Source: Microcaldota archaeon
GTDB lineage: Archaea; Micrarchaeota; Micrarchaeia; Micrarchaeales; Micrarchaeaceae
NCBI GenBank assembly: GCA_021812025.1
Contig: JAKAPD010000020.1
Span: forward strand, 1-7,233
Length of the DNA: 7,233 nucleotides
Direction: 5' to 3'
Made by a program: the position numbers and the translations under genes. Positions 1-5,990 of this stretch are shown here, piece by piece; the stretch's first letter is position 1; every line of letters begins with the position of its first letter. The notes below the pieces were generated by a model. That model did no database searches. It was not told where the DNA came from and saw only the letters and a program-made list of their open reading frames with translations.

Positions 1-57
1 TTCCGATATCAGCCAATATTTGCTCCATTTCTCCTCTATCGCTTTCGCGTCATACAT
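1..57 (-). CDS. Class I aminoacyl-tRNA synthetase N-terminus (probably valyl), partial
   Basis: Only the first 19 codons are inside the window, and the gene continues past the left edge. Read from an ATG at 57-55 on the minus strand, the peptide is MYDAKAIEEKWSKYWLISE. This matches the opening helix of the Val/Ile/Leu branch of class I synthetases, where a Tyr-Asp-x-x-x-Ile-Glu-x-x-Trp-x-x-x-Trp pattern precedes the Rossmann fold. The Tyr-Asp start and the spacing of the two Trp residues fit valyl-tRNA synthetase best, but isoleucyl or another relative cannot be excluded from so little sequence. An AAGGTC stretch (63-68 on the minus strand) lies five bases before the ATG and could be a ribosome binding site. 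The leucyl enzyme is encoded separately further right, so this is a different gene. Confidence 0.6.
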   Translation of the reverse strand, partial: MYDAKAIEEKWSKYWLISE

Positions 58-105
58 GAACAGACCTTAAACTAATATGAATAATGAATAATATAGAAAT
101 ATAAT

Positions 106-123
106 AAAGAAAAAAAATAAAAA
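106..123 (-). terminator. Oligo-T terminator candidate after the TRAM gene
   Basis: On the minus strand this reads TTTTT A TTTTTTTT C TTT and begins 16 bases past the stop of the TRAM-domain gene. Archaeal RNA polymerase commonly stops at such T tracts without a hairpin. The whole 58-139 gap is very AT-rich, so it must also contain the promoter of the synthetase at the left edge. CATATAATC around 128-136 and TTATTATAT around 98-107 are both possible TATA elements, and I cannot choose between them. Confidence 0.5.
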
Positions 124-139
124 GAGATTATATGCGCGT

Positions 140-472
140 TTAGGCTATTACTTCCCCTGTTGCGGACCTTGCCTTCACTTCCGTGATTCTCACCTTTACG
201 GTGTCGCCTTCCTTAGCGCCCTTCACGAAGATTACGAAGTTGTCCTTCTTTGCTATTCCATCTCCCTTGGCTCCGACGGCCTCGATCTTTACTTCGACCT
301 CGTCGCCGACCTTTACGGGCTTTGGCAGGAAATAGCTAGGTTTTATGTGGACTCCGCCGCGTTCGCCTCGTCCACCTTCTCGTCTGCCTCCTCTCCTTTC
401 ACCGCCTCCCATTCCTTGTTCCTCTCCTTGTTCCATTCCTCTTTCTTCCATTTCTCCGTCTCCGTTAGACAT
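140..472 (-). CDS. TRAM-domain RNA-binding protein with Arg/Gly-rich N-terminus
   Basis: This is a 110-residue protein. Residues 1-40 are low-complexity, rich in Gly, Glu and Arg, with repeated Gly-Gly-Arg and Arg-Gly-Gly units between about 22 and 40. Residues 51-110 form a TRAM domain: Pro-Val-Lys-Val-Gly-Asp, then Glu-Ala-Val-Gly-Ala-Lys-Gly-Asp-Gly-Ile-Ala, then a Phe-Val-Ile-Phe-Val strand and Gly-Asp-Thr-Val-Lys-Val-Arg-Ile. TRAM is a small beta-barrel that binds RNA. In tRNA-modifying enzymes it holds the tRNA, and stand-alone archaeal versions are reported to act as RNA chaperones, in some species induced by cold. The disordered RGG-like tail probably adds non-specific RNA contacts, which is inference. 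The ATG at 472 is preceded by AAGTGA, a partial Shine-Dalgarno match, with five bases between. Later in-frame Met codons at residues 8, 13 and 21 are possible but less attractive starts. Confidence 0.85.
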   Translation of the reverse strand: MSNGDGEMEERGMEQGEEQGMGGGERRGGRREGGRGERGGVHIKPSYFLPKPVKVGDEVEVKIEAVGAKGDGIAKKDNFVIFVKGAKEGDTVKVRITEVKARSATGEVIA

Positions 473-558
473 TCAATTCACTTTTCTTTTTGTTTGTTTT
501 TACTTACGTAGGATCAGCTTTCGCTTTACTGCGTATGCGTTACGATAAGAGTTATTCA

Positions 559-567
559 TATTTATAA
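559..567 (-). promoter_or_regulatory. TATA-box candidate for the TRAM gene
   Basis: On the minus strand this reads TTATAAATA, a good archaeal TATA element. Transcription would begin about 25 bases on, near 537. That leaves an A-rich leader of roughly 65 bases before the TRAM ATG, unusually long for an archaeon and a possible site for post-transcriptional control. The position is inferred from sequence alone. Confidence 0.45.
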
Positions 568-592
568 GCCTTTGCGAAATCCGCACGGAAGC

Positions 593-600
593 TTTATATA
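593..600 (+). promoter_or_regulatory. TATA box for the 632-982 gene
   Basis: TTTATATA preceded by a purine-containing GGAAGC stretch resembles an archaeal TATA box with its BRE. The expected start of transcription is around 621-626, just before the ATG at 632, so the messenger would be nearly leaderless. This supports ATG 632 over an upstream in-frame TTG at 572, which lies before the promoter. The divergent minus-strand TATA at 559-567 lies about 30 bases away. Confidence 0.55.
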
Positions 601-631
601 TGGGGCTTTGCAAAGGAGTTCCGCGATTGAC

Positions 632-982
632 ATGGCGTCAGCAGAGGTGTTGAAAGGCACTACGGAAACGGCAGGATCGAGAGAAGGGAGATACGCGGCG
701 AATATACCAGAGGTGCACGCGCCTCTGGCTGCCATATACGTTAGCGCAGCCTTGGAAGGTAACACTAGGGTGCTGAATCTTTTCAGGGAACATGCAAAGA
801 TACTCGAAGATCCCGGGATAAGAAAAGAGCTCGACATGCTGGCACATCCGCCGCACAACGGAATCCCGACATGGGCGGTAAGAGGAATGCTCGGGCAGAA
901 GATCTCTTTCTATGCGCTGGAATTGATGGGCGATGAAACCGTGGCACATCTGGAGCATGAGCTAGGGTCCCTAAGGCGCTGA
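632..982 (+). CDS. Hypothetical protein, 116 residues, unrecognised
   Basis: I do not recognise this family. The protein is small and soluble-looking, with no signal peptide, membrane segment or cysteine. Residues 1-20 look flexible. Most of the rest looks helical: an Ala-rich segment (about 29-40), a charged helix (about 41-62), then Ala-His-Pro-Pro-His-Asn-Gly-Ile-Pro-Thr-Trp (about 66-76), a helix with Arg-Gly-Met-Leu-Gly-Gln-Lys, and an amphipathic C-terminus with His-Leu-Glu-His-Glu-Leu. The clustered His residues in the middle could bind a metal, but that is speculation. The start is ATG 632, because a TATA box sits about 30 bases upstream. A GGAG at 615-618 is 13 bases from the ATG and may lie outside the transcript. 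The lipoate-ligase-like gene begins 45 bases after the stop on the same strand, so the two may be co-transcribed. GC content and codon use fit the neighbours, supporting a real gene. Confidence 0.65.
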   Translation: MASAEVLKGTTETAGSREGRYAANIPEVHAPLAAIYVSAALEGNTRVLNLFREHAKILEDPGIRKELDMLAHPPHNGIPTWAVRGMLGQKISFYALELMGDETVAHLEHELGSLRR

Positions 983-1027
983 TATAGAAACCTCTATTAA
1001 TTCCAAAGAGAAATTGTTTCTGATCCG

Positions 1028-1900
1028 ATGCACGCCACGGCTGCGCCCAGAAATACAGAGAAGACTTTCACAAAAGTCGCTTTTTTCGGCTACGATACGT
1101 TCAGCGCGCAAAAAAACCTTGCGGTAGACGAGATTCTTGAGGAAATAGCAGAGCGCGAGAACATTTTATTTGTGCGTTTCTATAATTTCAGCGGTCCCGC
1201 GGCTATACTGGGATCATCGTGCGACCCGGATTCCGGCTTAAAGCCCGGCGCAGAGAAAAAGATAGAGGTCTCAAGAAGGATAACCGCTGGCACAACGGCT
1301 TATGTTGATGGTTCTGTGCTCGGGTACAGCATAATAGGACCTACTTCGCTCAATTTCGAGTCGGGGGAGGTGATTTTCAACGATAGGATAGCCATGCACA
1401 GGTATTTCGGAGTCGCAATCGCAGCAGCGCTGAGGAGTGCGCTCCACGTGGATCCGGATGCGGTCTCTGTCGGCAAAAAGTTCAGCGTGAAGATAAACGG
1501 CATCCCTTTCGTCTCTAATGGCCAGCATTTCGGAAAATCACATGCTTTTACCTGCCATGGTGTCATACCCATACTCCCATGGAACGTTGAGGCGATAAAC
1601 GAGGTGCTTAACGTTGATCCTGACGATTACAGTAGGATACCCAGCATGCCGAGCGCGATACAGTTCTTCGACGGCGGGAACGAGGACGGTGCAGAGGCTT
1701 GCAAAGCCGCTATAATCAAGGCGATGCTGGCCGCGATCCCGAAAGATGCGCTTGGAGATGCGGGCTCCTCCTTGAGGGGCGAGGTCCTGGAGCGCGCGGA
1801 CGCGTTAGCAGAGCGGAAATACAAAGGTGCTTGGTGGGTGAGAAGGACGGACATAAGGCTCGATCCCGATACCAGGTTCTGCCCCCTTTACCCGGATTGA
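1028..1900 (+). CDS. Lipoate-protein ligase A-like protein with altered active site
   Basis: This 290-residue protein belongs to the BPL/LplA/LipB fold. Classical members activate lipoate or octanoate as an adenylate and attach it to a lysine of glycine-cleavage H protein or 2-oxoacid dehydrogenase E2 subunits. Recognisable parts in order are Gln-Lys-Asn-Leu-Ala-Val-Asp-Glu (28-35), Pro-Ala-Ala-Ile-Leu-Gly (57-62), the signature Arg-Arg-Ile-Thr-Ala-Gly-Thr-Thr-Ala-Tyr-Val-Asp (83-94), Asn-Gly-Ile-Pro-Phe-Val-Ser-Asn-Gly-Gln (157-166), and Cys-His-Gly-Val-Ile (176-180). Compared with the usual RRxxGGGAVYHD and NGKKIxGSAQ, it has lost two of three glycines, the His (Val93) and the conserved catalytic Lys (Pro160). 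It may therefore be a non-canonical ligase, a transferase or a non-catalytic relative. Lys150, 151, 155 or 170 could conceivably substitute. The ATG at 1028 is preceded by TGATC (1021-1025), a partial match to the anti-Shine-Dalgarno complement. No lipoyl acceptor gene lies in this window. Confidence 0.75.
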   Translation: MHATAAPRNTEKTFTKVAFFGYDTFSAQKNLAVDEILEEIAERENILFVRFYNFSGPAAILGSSCDPDSGLKPGAEKKIEVSRRITAGTTAYVDGSVLGYSIIGPTSLNFESGEVIFNDRIAMHRYFGVAIAAALRSALHVDPDAVSVGKKFSVKINGIPFVSNGQHFGKSHAFTCHGVIPILPWNVEAINEVLNVDPDDYSRIPSMPSAIQFFDGGNEDGAEACKAAIIKAMLAAIPKDALGDAGSSLRGEVLERADALAERKYKGAWWVRRTDIRLDPDTRFCPLYPD

Positions 1901-2578
1901 TCAGAGCGCTTTCCTGAACTCCTCCATGTTGTTGAAAACGTACTCCGGATCCGACTCCATCAATACCTCTTTCGTGTCGAAGCCGTTCGCTATCGCGCAA
2001 GAGTGCACCTTCGCCAGCTTGGCGGCTACGACGTCGTCGACCATGTCGCCCATGTAAATGGTTTTTTGCCTGTTTGCTTTCAGCGCGTGAAGCACGGCGT
2101 TTATGCCCAGCGGGTTCGGCTTTATCGCATGTGTGGTGCGGGTGCTGAATATGACGTCAAAATACTCTTCTATGCCAAGTCTGGCAATCTCGCGCGCAGC
2201 TCTGAAGGGTAGCGCGTTAGTTACAAGGGCTATATTCTTTTTCTCGCTCCTGAGCCTTTCAAGCACGGCCGCAGCCCCCTCCTGCAGCCTGGGCCTCACG
2301 ACAAGCATGGGTATATTTGCAAGGTAGGAAAGCGCGTTCTTCTCTATTGATAGCCTGTGCTCGTATTTCTTAAGATACGCCATGGAGTCGAAATCCGGCT
2401 TCTTGCTTGCGCCCTTCAAGCTCTGTGTCCTCCTGTACTTCATTATTATGTCGAAGTCATGGTACACGGCCATGTAGAACTTCATCTTCGTCAGGGTGCC
2501 GTCCCAGTCGAATATGAACGTATCGAATTTCTTTAGTAGTCCCTTTCTCATCAACATCAATCTAGGCCCAGCTGACAT
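1901..2578 (-). CDS. HAD-superfamily hydrolase, phosphoglycolate phosphatase-like
   Basis: This protein of up to 225 residues has all four HAD motifs. Motif I is Phe-Asp-Trp-Asp-Gly-Thr-Leu, with the nucleophile Asp24 and acid/base Asp26. Motif II is Leu-Val-Thr-Asn-Ala with Thr120. Motif III is Lys153 in Ala-Ile-Lys-Pro-Asn-Pro. Motif IV is Gly-Asp-Met-Val-Asp-Asp with Asp178 and Asp182. An alpha-helical cap follows motif I (about 30-95). This is the layout of subfamily I phosphatases acting on small phosphorylated metabolites, with Mg as cofactor. The substrate cannot be deduced. The gene lies directly behind leucyl-tRNA synthetase. The outermost ATG at 2578 overlaps the synthetase by 17 bases, while in-frame ATGs at 2557 (Met8) and 2551 (Met10) start just past its TAG. 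Met10 leaves a typical short lead-in to motif I and may be the true start. Either way, coupled translation in one operon is likely. Confidence 0.85.
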   Translation of the reverse strand: MSAGPRLMLMRKGLLKKFDTFIFDWDGTLTKMKFYMAVYHDFDIIMKYRRTQSLKGASKKPDFDSMAYLKKYEHRLSIEKNALSYLANIPMLVVRPRLQEGAAAVLERLRSEKKNIALVTNALPFRAAREIARLGIEEYFDVIFSTRTTHAIKPNPLGINAVLHALKANRQKTIYMGDMVDDVVAAKLAKVHSCAIANGFDTKEVLMESDPEYVFNNMEEFRKAL

Positions 2579-5384
2579 CTATGCTGGGCTTGTCCGGAAG
2601 GGCCCTTGATGCCCTTGCGGACTTCGACCCGGATTCCAGCTCTATCACCACATTGGCCCCTAATTTGCCCGATATGTAATTCCTTGCTCCGACAAACCCT
2701 TCGTAGAGCTGGCTTTCGGTCACCTCCGGCATCTTTACAAGCCCTTGTATGTCCTTTGCGAACTGCGACAGGAACTTCGATAATTGAGCCTTGTCTGTTT
2801 CTTTAAGCAATGGATCGGATATCGCCTTCGCCATGTTCTTATTCTTGGCGAGGGAATTGTAGGCTTTCATCTTCCACGCGTCGGGTATTATGATCCTTAT
2901 CTCTTTCGGCTTCTTGTTCTTGTTTACATCCATTTTCGAAGTCAAAGCTATCGCCTGGCCTGCGTCCCTGATGGTGTCGTCTATTATCTTCTCGACAAAC
3001 TCCGCCTTTTGGTCTATCATTCCCTTGTCGTAGCTGGGCCACTGCTCCTTCGCTATCAATCCGTTCTGCCTGAGCTTCGCCCAAAACTCTTCCGCTACGT
3101 GCGGCATTATCGGGGACAGCATCATCGCCGCCTTCTCCAGGAAGTCCCTGACCACTATCTGGTTCTTCCCGCCACGCTCGAAGTAGCGCTTCAGCTCGGT
3201 AACGGAATTGTAGAATATCTCCGTGTAAGCGTTCCTGAAGTTTATCTCATCCATGTACTTTGTCGCCATCTCTATCTTCGAATGCAGCTTTGAGTAGAGC
3301 CAGTAGTCTATTGGCTCTATCTCCGTGCCTTTCATCGATTCGATCTGCTCTATCGCATTGTATAGATACTCGTTCCTCGATATCACGCCGTTGACCGCCT
3401 CGAGCGAGAACTCTGTGCCGCTGTCGAGGTCCGCAGCGGTCATCTCGGCCATCCGCAGCGGGTCCGCACCGAACTTCCCTATGCCATCAGCTAGGGGGAC
3501 AACCGAACCGAGGCTCTTGCTCATCTTTTCGCCCTCGTAGTTGATGAAGCCGTTTGTGACTATCTGCTTCGGCCAGTACTTTTCCGGCATTATTGCCGTG
3601 TGATTGAATACATACATTGTGAGATGGTTTGTTATCAGATCCGGACCGGAATGGCTCGACGTGTTCTGGTACCAGTACTCGAACGACTCCTTGCAATCCT
3701 TTATCGTCTTGTGGTCTATTCCGGTGGCTTTTGCAGTCGCCTCAAGCGTCCCTTTCGATTCTACCACATAGTCGAAGAATTCCGGCTTGAGCTGCTCCGG
3801 TTTTATGCCACGTGACTTTAGTATGTGCGAGTACGTGAAGAAGCTCATGTATATCGTGGAATCGGAAAGCGACTCTATGATGTGGCTCGGGTTGAAAGGG
3901 AATCGCGTACCGAGCCCTTGGGACCTTTCCGCTGCACGCATGTCGAGCCAGTCTATCACGTTCTCGTACGTGTGCCGCAGCTTCTCAGGATATATCTTCA
4001 TTCCGGCCAGAGCTTTGCGCGTCTCTGCCTTCCATGCCTCGTCGCCGTATGTTATGAACCACTGGTCGTCTACGATCTTCACTATGACCCTTGTTCCATC
4101 CCTACAGTAGACCGGCTCTTCGTTCGCAAGCTCGTAGACTACAATGCCTATGCCTTCGCGCAGGAAATCCCCTTTCAGCTTTTCCTTTGTCGCCGATGCC
4201 TTATCGCCTTTGTACCTTCCTTCCAGCATTACGCCGTGCTTTGCCTCGGCGCTATAGAGGTTCTTTGTGGCCTGCTCTATTATCTCATCAGAAGCCGCCC
4301 AGTCAACGCCGAGCATCGCGACGTGCACCTGTGCCGGCATGTCGAATTTCTGCGGGAGCTCTATCACTTTCTTGTAGGCAGGCACCTGATAGCCCTGGCC
4401 TTTCAATCTTTCAAGCGCCACATAATCGAAAGGCGCGTGCGCGGGGACGCTCATCACAACGCCTGTGCCCCTGTCGCCCTTGACAAAATACCCGGGAAAA
4501 ACCGGGACTTCCTCTTTTGTCACCGGGTTGATCGCCTTCTTGCCCAGCAGCTCCTTGCCCGGAATCTCTTTTTCTATATCGATCTTGAACTGGTGCGAAA
4601 GCATCTGGGCGGCCTCTTTTGCCAAATAGAACTGCTCATTGCCGACTTTTGCAACAACATAACTTATATTGTCGTTCACAAAGATATTAGTTACGCCGTA
4701 GACCGTTTCCGGCCTGTACGTCGCGCAGACGAAATAAATGCCGGAAGAGGCATCCTTGAACTTTATGCCAGTAAGAGGCTCTATCTGCGGGTGCACATCG
4801 TGCTTGGTGTCGTGCTGGCCGACGGGGCTGTTGTCCTTTGTGCACCAGCCGACAGGGTGCCTACCGGTTTTCAGGTACCCCTTTTCCTTTAGCTTCATGA
4901 ATTGCCATTCCACCATCTTGCTGAATATCGGCTCCGTGGATACGAAGGTTCTTCTCCAGTCTATGCCATAGCCTGCGGCGCGCATGCTGGTGCTCATCTC
5001 CCGCATGAAATAATCAGCTATGTAAGCTGGATCCTTCATTTTTTCTATGTCAGAATCCGATACCTTGAAGCTCCTCAGCCTGTCGATGAGTTCCTTCTCG
5101 TTATTCTGCACCCTTTTCGCTATCGCAAGCACCGGAGTCCCGGTCGCGTGCCAGCACATCGGATAAAGGACGTTGAACCCCTTCATCCTCATGTACCTCG
5201 CGTACGCGTCGGCTGTGCCGTAGGTCCTGAGATGGCCCACATGCTGCGGCATGTCAAGATACGGCTCTGCGGCGAACACCATTATGCCCTTCCTGTGGTT
5301 CGGTTCCGGCTCGAAGAGCTTTGCGTCAGCCCATGCTTTCTGCCATCTTTTCTCGATCTCTTTATAGTCTATCAAACGAACCAC
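2562..5384 (-). CDS. leuS: Leucyl-tRNA synthetase, archaeal type
   Basis: This 940-residue cytosolic enzyme charges tRNA-Leu with leucine using ATP. The class I signatures are His-Val-Gly-His at 48-51 (the HIGH motif) and Lys-Met-Ser-Lys-Ser at 620-624. Trp-His-Ala-Thr-Gly-Thr-Pro lies after the first and matches the archaeal leucyl pattern. The inserted CP1 editing domain is intact in the regions I can judge, with Tyr-Arg-Pro-Glu-Thr on one side and His-Ala-Pro-Phe-Asp (316-320) on the other, whose Asp is the residue that positions the misacylated amino group. Ser-Thr-Ile-Tyr-Met-Ser and an anticodon-binding helical domain follow, then a C-terminal extension that contacts tRNA-Leu in archaeal enzymes. 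Length is normal for the archaeal family. The start is GTG 5384, with AGAGG at 5395-5399 on the minus strand about ten bases before it. No ATG lies upstream of the conserved N-terminus in this frame. The HAD hydrolase follows with overlap or near contact. Confidence 0.95.
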   Translation of the reverse strand: MVRLIDYKEIEKRWQKAWADAKLFEPEPNHRKGIMVFAAEPYLDMPQHVGHLRTYGTADAYARYMRMKGFNVLYPMCWHATGTPVLAIAKRVQNNEKELIDRLRSFKVSDSDIEKMKDPAYIADYFMREMSTSMRAAGYGIDWRRTFVSTEPIFSKMVEWQFMKLKEKGYLKTGRHPVGWCTKDNSPVGQHDTKHDVHPQIEPLTGIKFKDASSGIYFVCATYRPETVYGVTNIFVNDNISYVVAKVGNEQFYLAKEAAQMLSHQFKIDIEKEIPGKELLGKKAINPVTKEEVPVFPGYFVKGDRGTGVVMSVPAHAPFDYVALERLKGQGYQVPAYKKVIELPQKFDMPAQVHVAMLGVDWAASDEIIEQATKNLYSAEAKHGVMLEGRYKGDKASATKEKLKGDFLREGIGIVVYELANEEPVYCRDGTRVIVKIVDDQWFITYGDEAWKAETRKALAGMKIYPEKLRHTYENVIDWLDMRAAERSQGLGTRFPFNPSHIIESLSDSTIYMSFFTYSHILKSRGIKPEQLKPEFFDYVVESKGTLEATAKATGIDHKTIKDCKESFEYWYQNTSSHSGPDLITNHLTMYVFNHTAIMPEKYWPKQIVTNGFINYEGEKMSKSLGSVVPLADGIGKFGADPLRMAEMTAADLDSGTEFSLEAVNGVISRNEYLYNAIEQIESMKGTEIEPIDYWLYSKLHSKIEMATKYMDEINFRNAYTEIFYNSVTELKRYFERGGKNQIVVRDFLEKAAMMLSPIMPHVAEEFWAKLRQNGLIAKEQWPSYDKGMIDQKAEFVEKIIDDTIRDAGQAIALTSKMDVNKNKKPKEIRIIIPDAWKMKAYNSLAKNKNMAKAISDPLLKETDKAQLSKFLSQFAKDIQGLVKMPEVTESQLYEGFVGARNYISGKLGANVVIELESGSKSARASRALPDKPSIDVSWA

Positions 5385-5434
5385 TAATCGAATCCTCTAG
5401 CCCTCAAAAAAGCATTAATAGATAATCCTAATAA

Positions 5435-5442
5435 TTATATAA
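5435..5442. promoter_or_regulatory. Palindromic TATA element between leuS and sodN
   Basis: TTATATAA reads the same on both strands. It lies 51 bases before the leucyl-tRNA synthetase GTG on the minus strand and 33 bases before the sodN ATG on the plus strand. The predicted start sites, about 25 bases from the element's centre, are near 5411 (minus) and 5464 (plus). One element could serve both genes, or a second AT-rich site around 5454-5460 may serve sodN. The 90-base gap has no other room for regulation, so any metal- or oxidant-responsive operator must lie close to this element. I saw no clear inverted repeat beyond it. Confidence 0.5.
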
Positions 5443-5474
5443 GCTTTCCATGTCATATTAATAAGGGTGTTTTA

Positions 5475-5552
5475 ATGGAAACAGCAAGACTCATCGCGAG
5501 GGCGGTATTGGGCTCTTTGGACAGGATAGCGCACTTTAGGGTGGCACATGCA
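5475..5552 (+). other. SodN leader peptide and predicted cleavage site
   Basis: Codons 1-26 encode a basic, amphipathic leader ending Ala24-His25-Ala26. Cutting after Ala26 frees His27, which the nickel site requires as the N-terminus. The Ala-x-Ala pattern before the cut is the type recognised by S26 peptidases, and one is encoded directly downstream. There is no long hydrophobic stretch of the kind used for export. The cut position is inferred from the known chemistry of the family. Confidence 0.8.
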
Positions 5553-5990
5553 CACTGTGACATTCCGTGCGGCATTTATGACCCGCATCTGGCACAAGTC
5601 GCAGCGCACACCGTGTTGCGAATGGATATGCTGATAAATGAAACTGCACAGGTGCCGCCTACCGATGCCAGCACAAGAAACAAGATGATAAGATATATTT
5701 CCGTAAAGGAGCAACATGCGGAACTGGTCAAGCACGAAGTTCGGGTAATCTGGGGGGACTACATTAAACCAGAACACATAAAAGCAAATCCGAAATTGCA
5801 TGAGTTGGTCTTTGATATAATGAAGACAGCATCGAAGGCAAAGCAGGATACGAGCGTGGACACTTCAAAGGACCTTATCAAGAAAGTAGAGCAGTTTGCT
5901 GAGATATTCTGGAAGACGAAGGGCGTGGAAACTAAAAGGGTCAAGGCATTCTATCCTACGGAAGAAGAGATAGTATATCCAAAAGTATGA
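5475..5990 (+). CDS. sodN: Nickel superoxide dismutase precursor
   Basis: This enzyme converts superoxide to oxygen and hydrogen peroxide at a nickel site. The 171-residue precursor has a 26-residue leader ending Ala-His-Ala, followed by His27-Cys28-Asp-Ile-Pro-Cys32-Gly-Ile-Tyr35-Asp-Pro, the nickel hook. After cleavage, His27 becomes residue 1, and its amino group and side chain, Cys2 and Cys6 bind nickel. The four-helix body is clear from Val-Lys-Glu-Gln-His-Ala-Glu-Leu (77-84), Val-Ile-Trp-Gly-Asp-Tyr-Ile-Lys-Pro (91-99), Leu-His-Glu-Leu-Val (108-112) and Ile-Phe-Trp-Lys-Thr-Lys (144-149). The mature form (145 residues) exceeds the Streptomyces enzyme (about 117) through a longer loop after helix 1 and a C-terminal tail of about 20 residues. 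The leader lacks a long hydrophobic core, so a cytosolic enzyme is likely. ATG 5475 is preceded by GGGTG (5464-5468). The stop overlaps the next gene by ATGA. The family is mainly bacterial, so lateral origin is plausible. Confidence 0.93.
   Translation: METARLIARAVLGSLDRIAHFRVAHAHCDIPCGIYDPHLAQVAAHTVLRMDMLINETAQVPPTDASTRNKMIRYISVKEQHAELVKHEVRVIWGDYIKPEHIKANPKLHELVFDIMKTASKAKQDTSVDTSKDLIKKVEQFAEIFWKTKGVETKRVKAFYPTEEEIVYPKV

Noticed and set aside
350..420. Possible nucleotide repeat in the Gly/Arg-rich coding region
   Set aside because: The units are irregular in length and sequence. The pattern is explained by low-complexity protein coding rather than a DNA repeat.
345..548. Plus-strand open frame of 67 codons rich in Pro and Ser
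   Set aside because: It is the antisense of the Arg/Gly-rich tract of the TRAM protein, and the Pro/Ser bias comes from that composition.
572..631. Upstream TTG start extending the 116-residue protein by 20 residues
   Set aside because: The TTG lies before the TATA box at 593-600, so it would not be in the transcript, and the added residues look like translated promoter sequence.
473..631. Possible small RNA or tRNA in the divergent gap
   Set aside because: No cloverleaf, box motifs or strong hairpin could be found by eye. The gap is accounted for by two promoters and a leader.
3825..4892. A 355-codon open frame on the plus strand
   Set aside because: It lies wholly opposite leuS, whose motifs and reading frame are certain. 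Its translation shows no recognisable domain, so it is a shadow of the coding strand's composition.
5475..5550. SodN leader as a Sec or Tat export signal
   Set aside because: There is no twin-arginine motif and no continuous hydrophobic core of sufficient length. The co-encoded anchorless protease fits cytosolic processing better.
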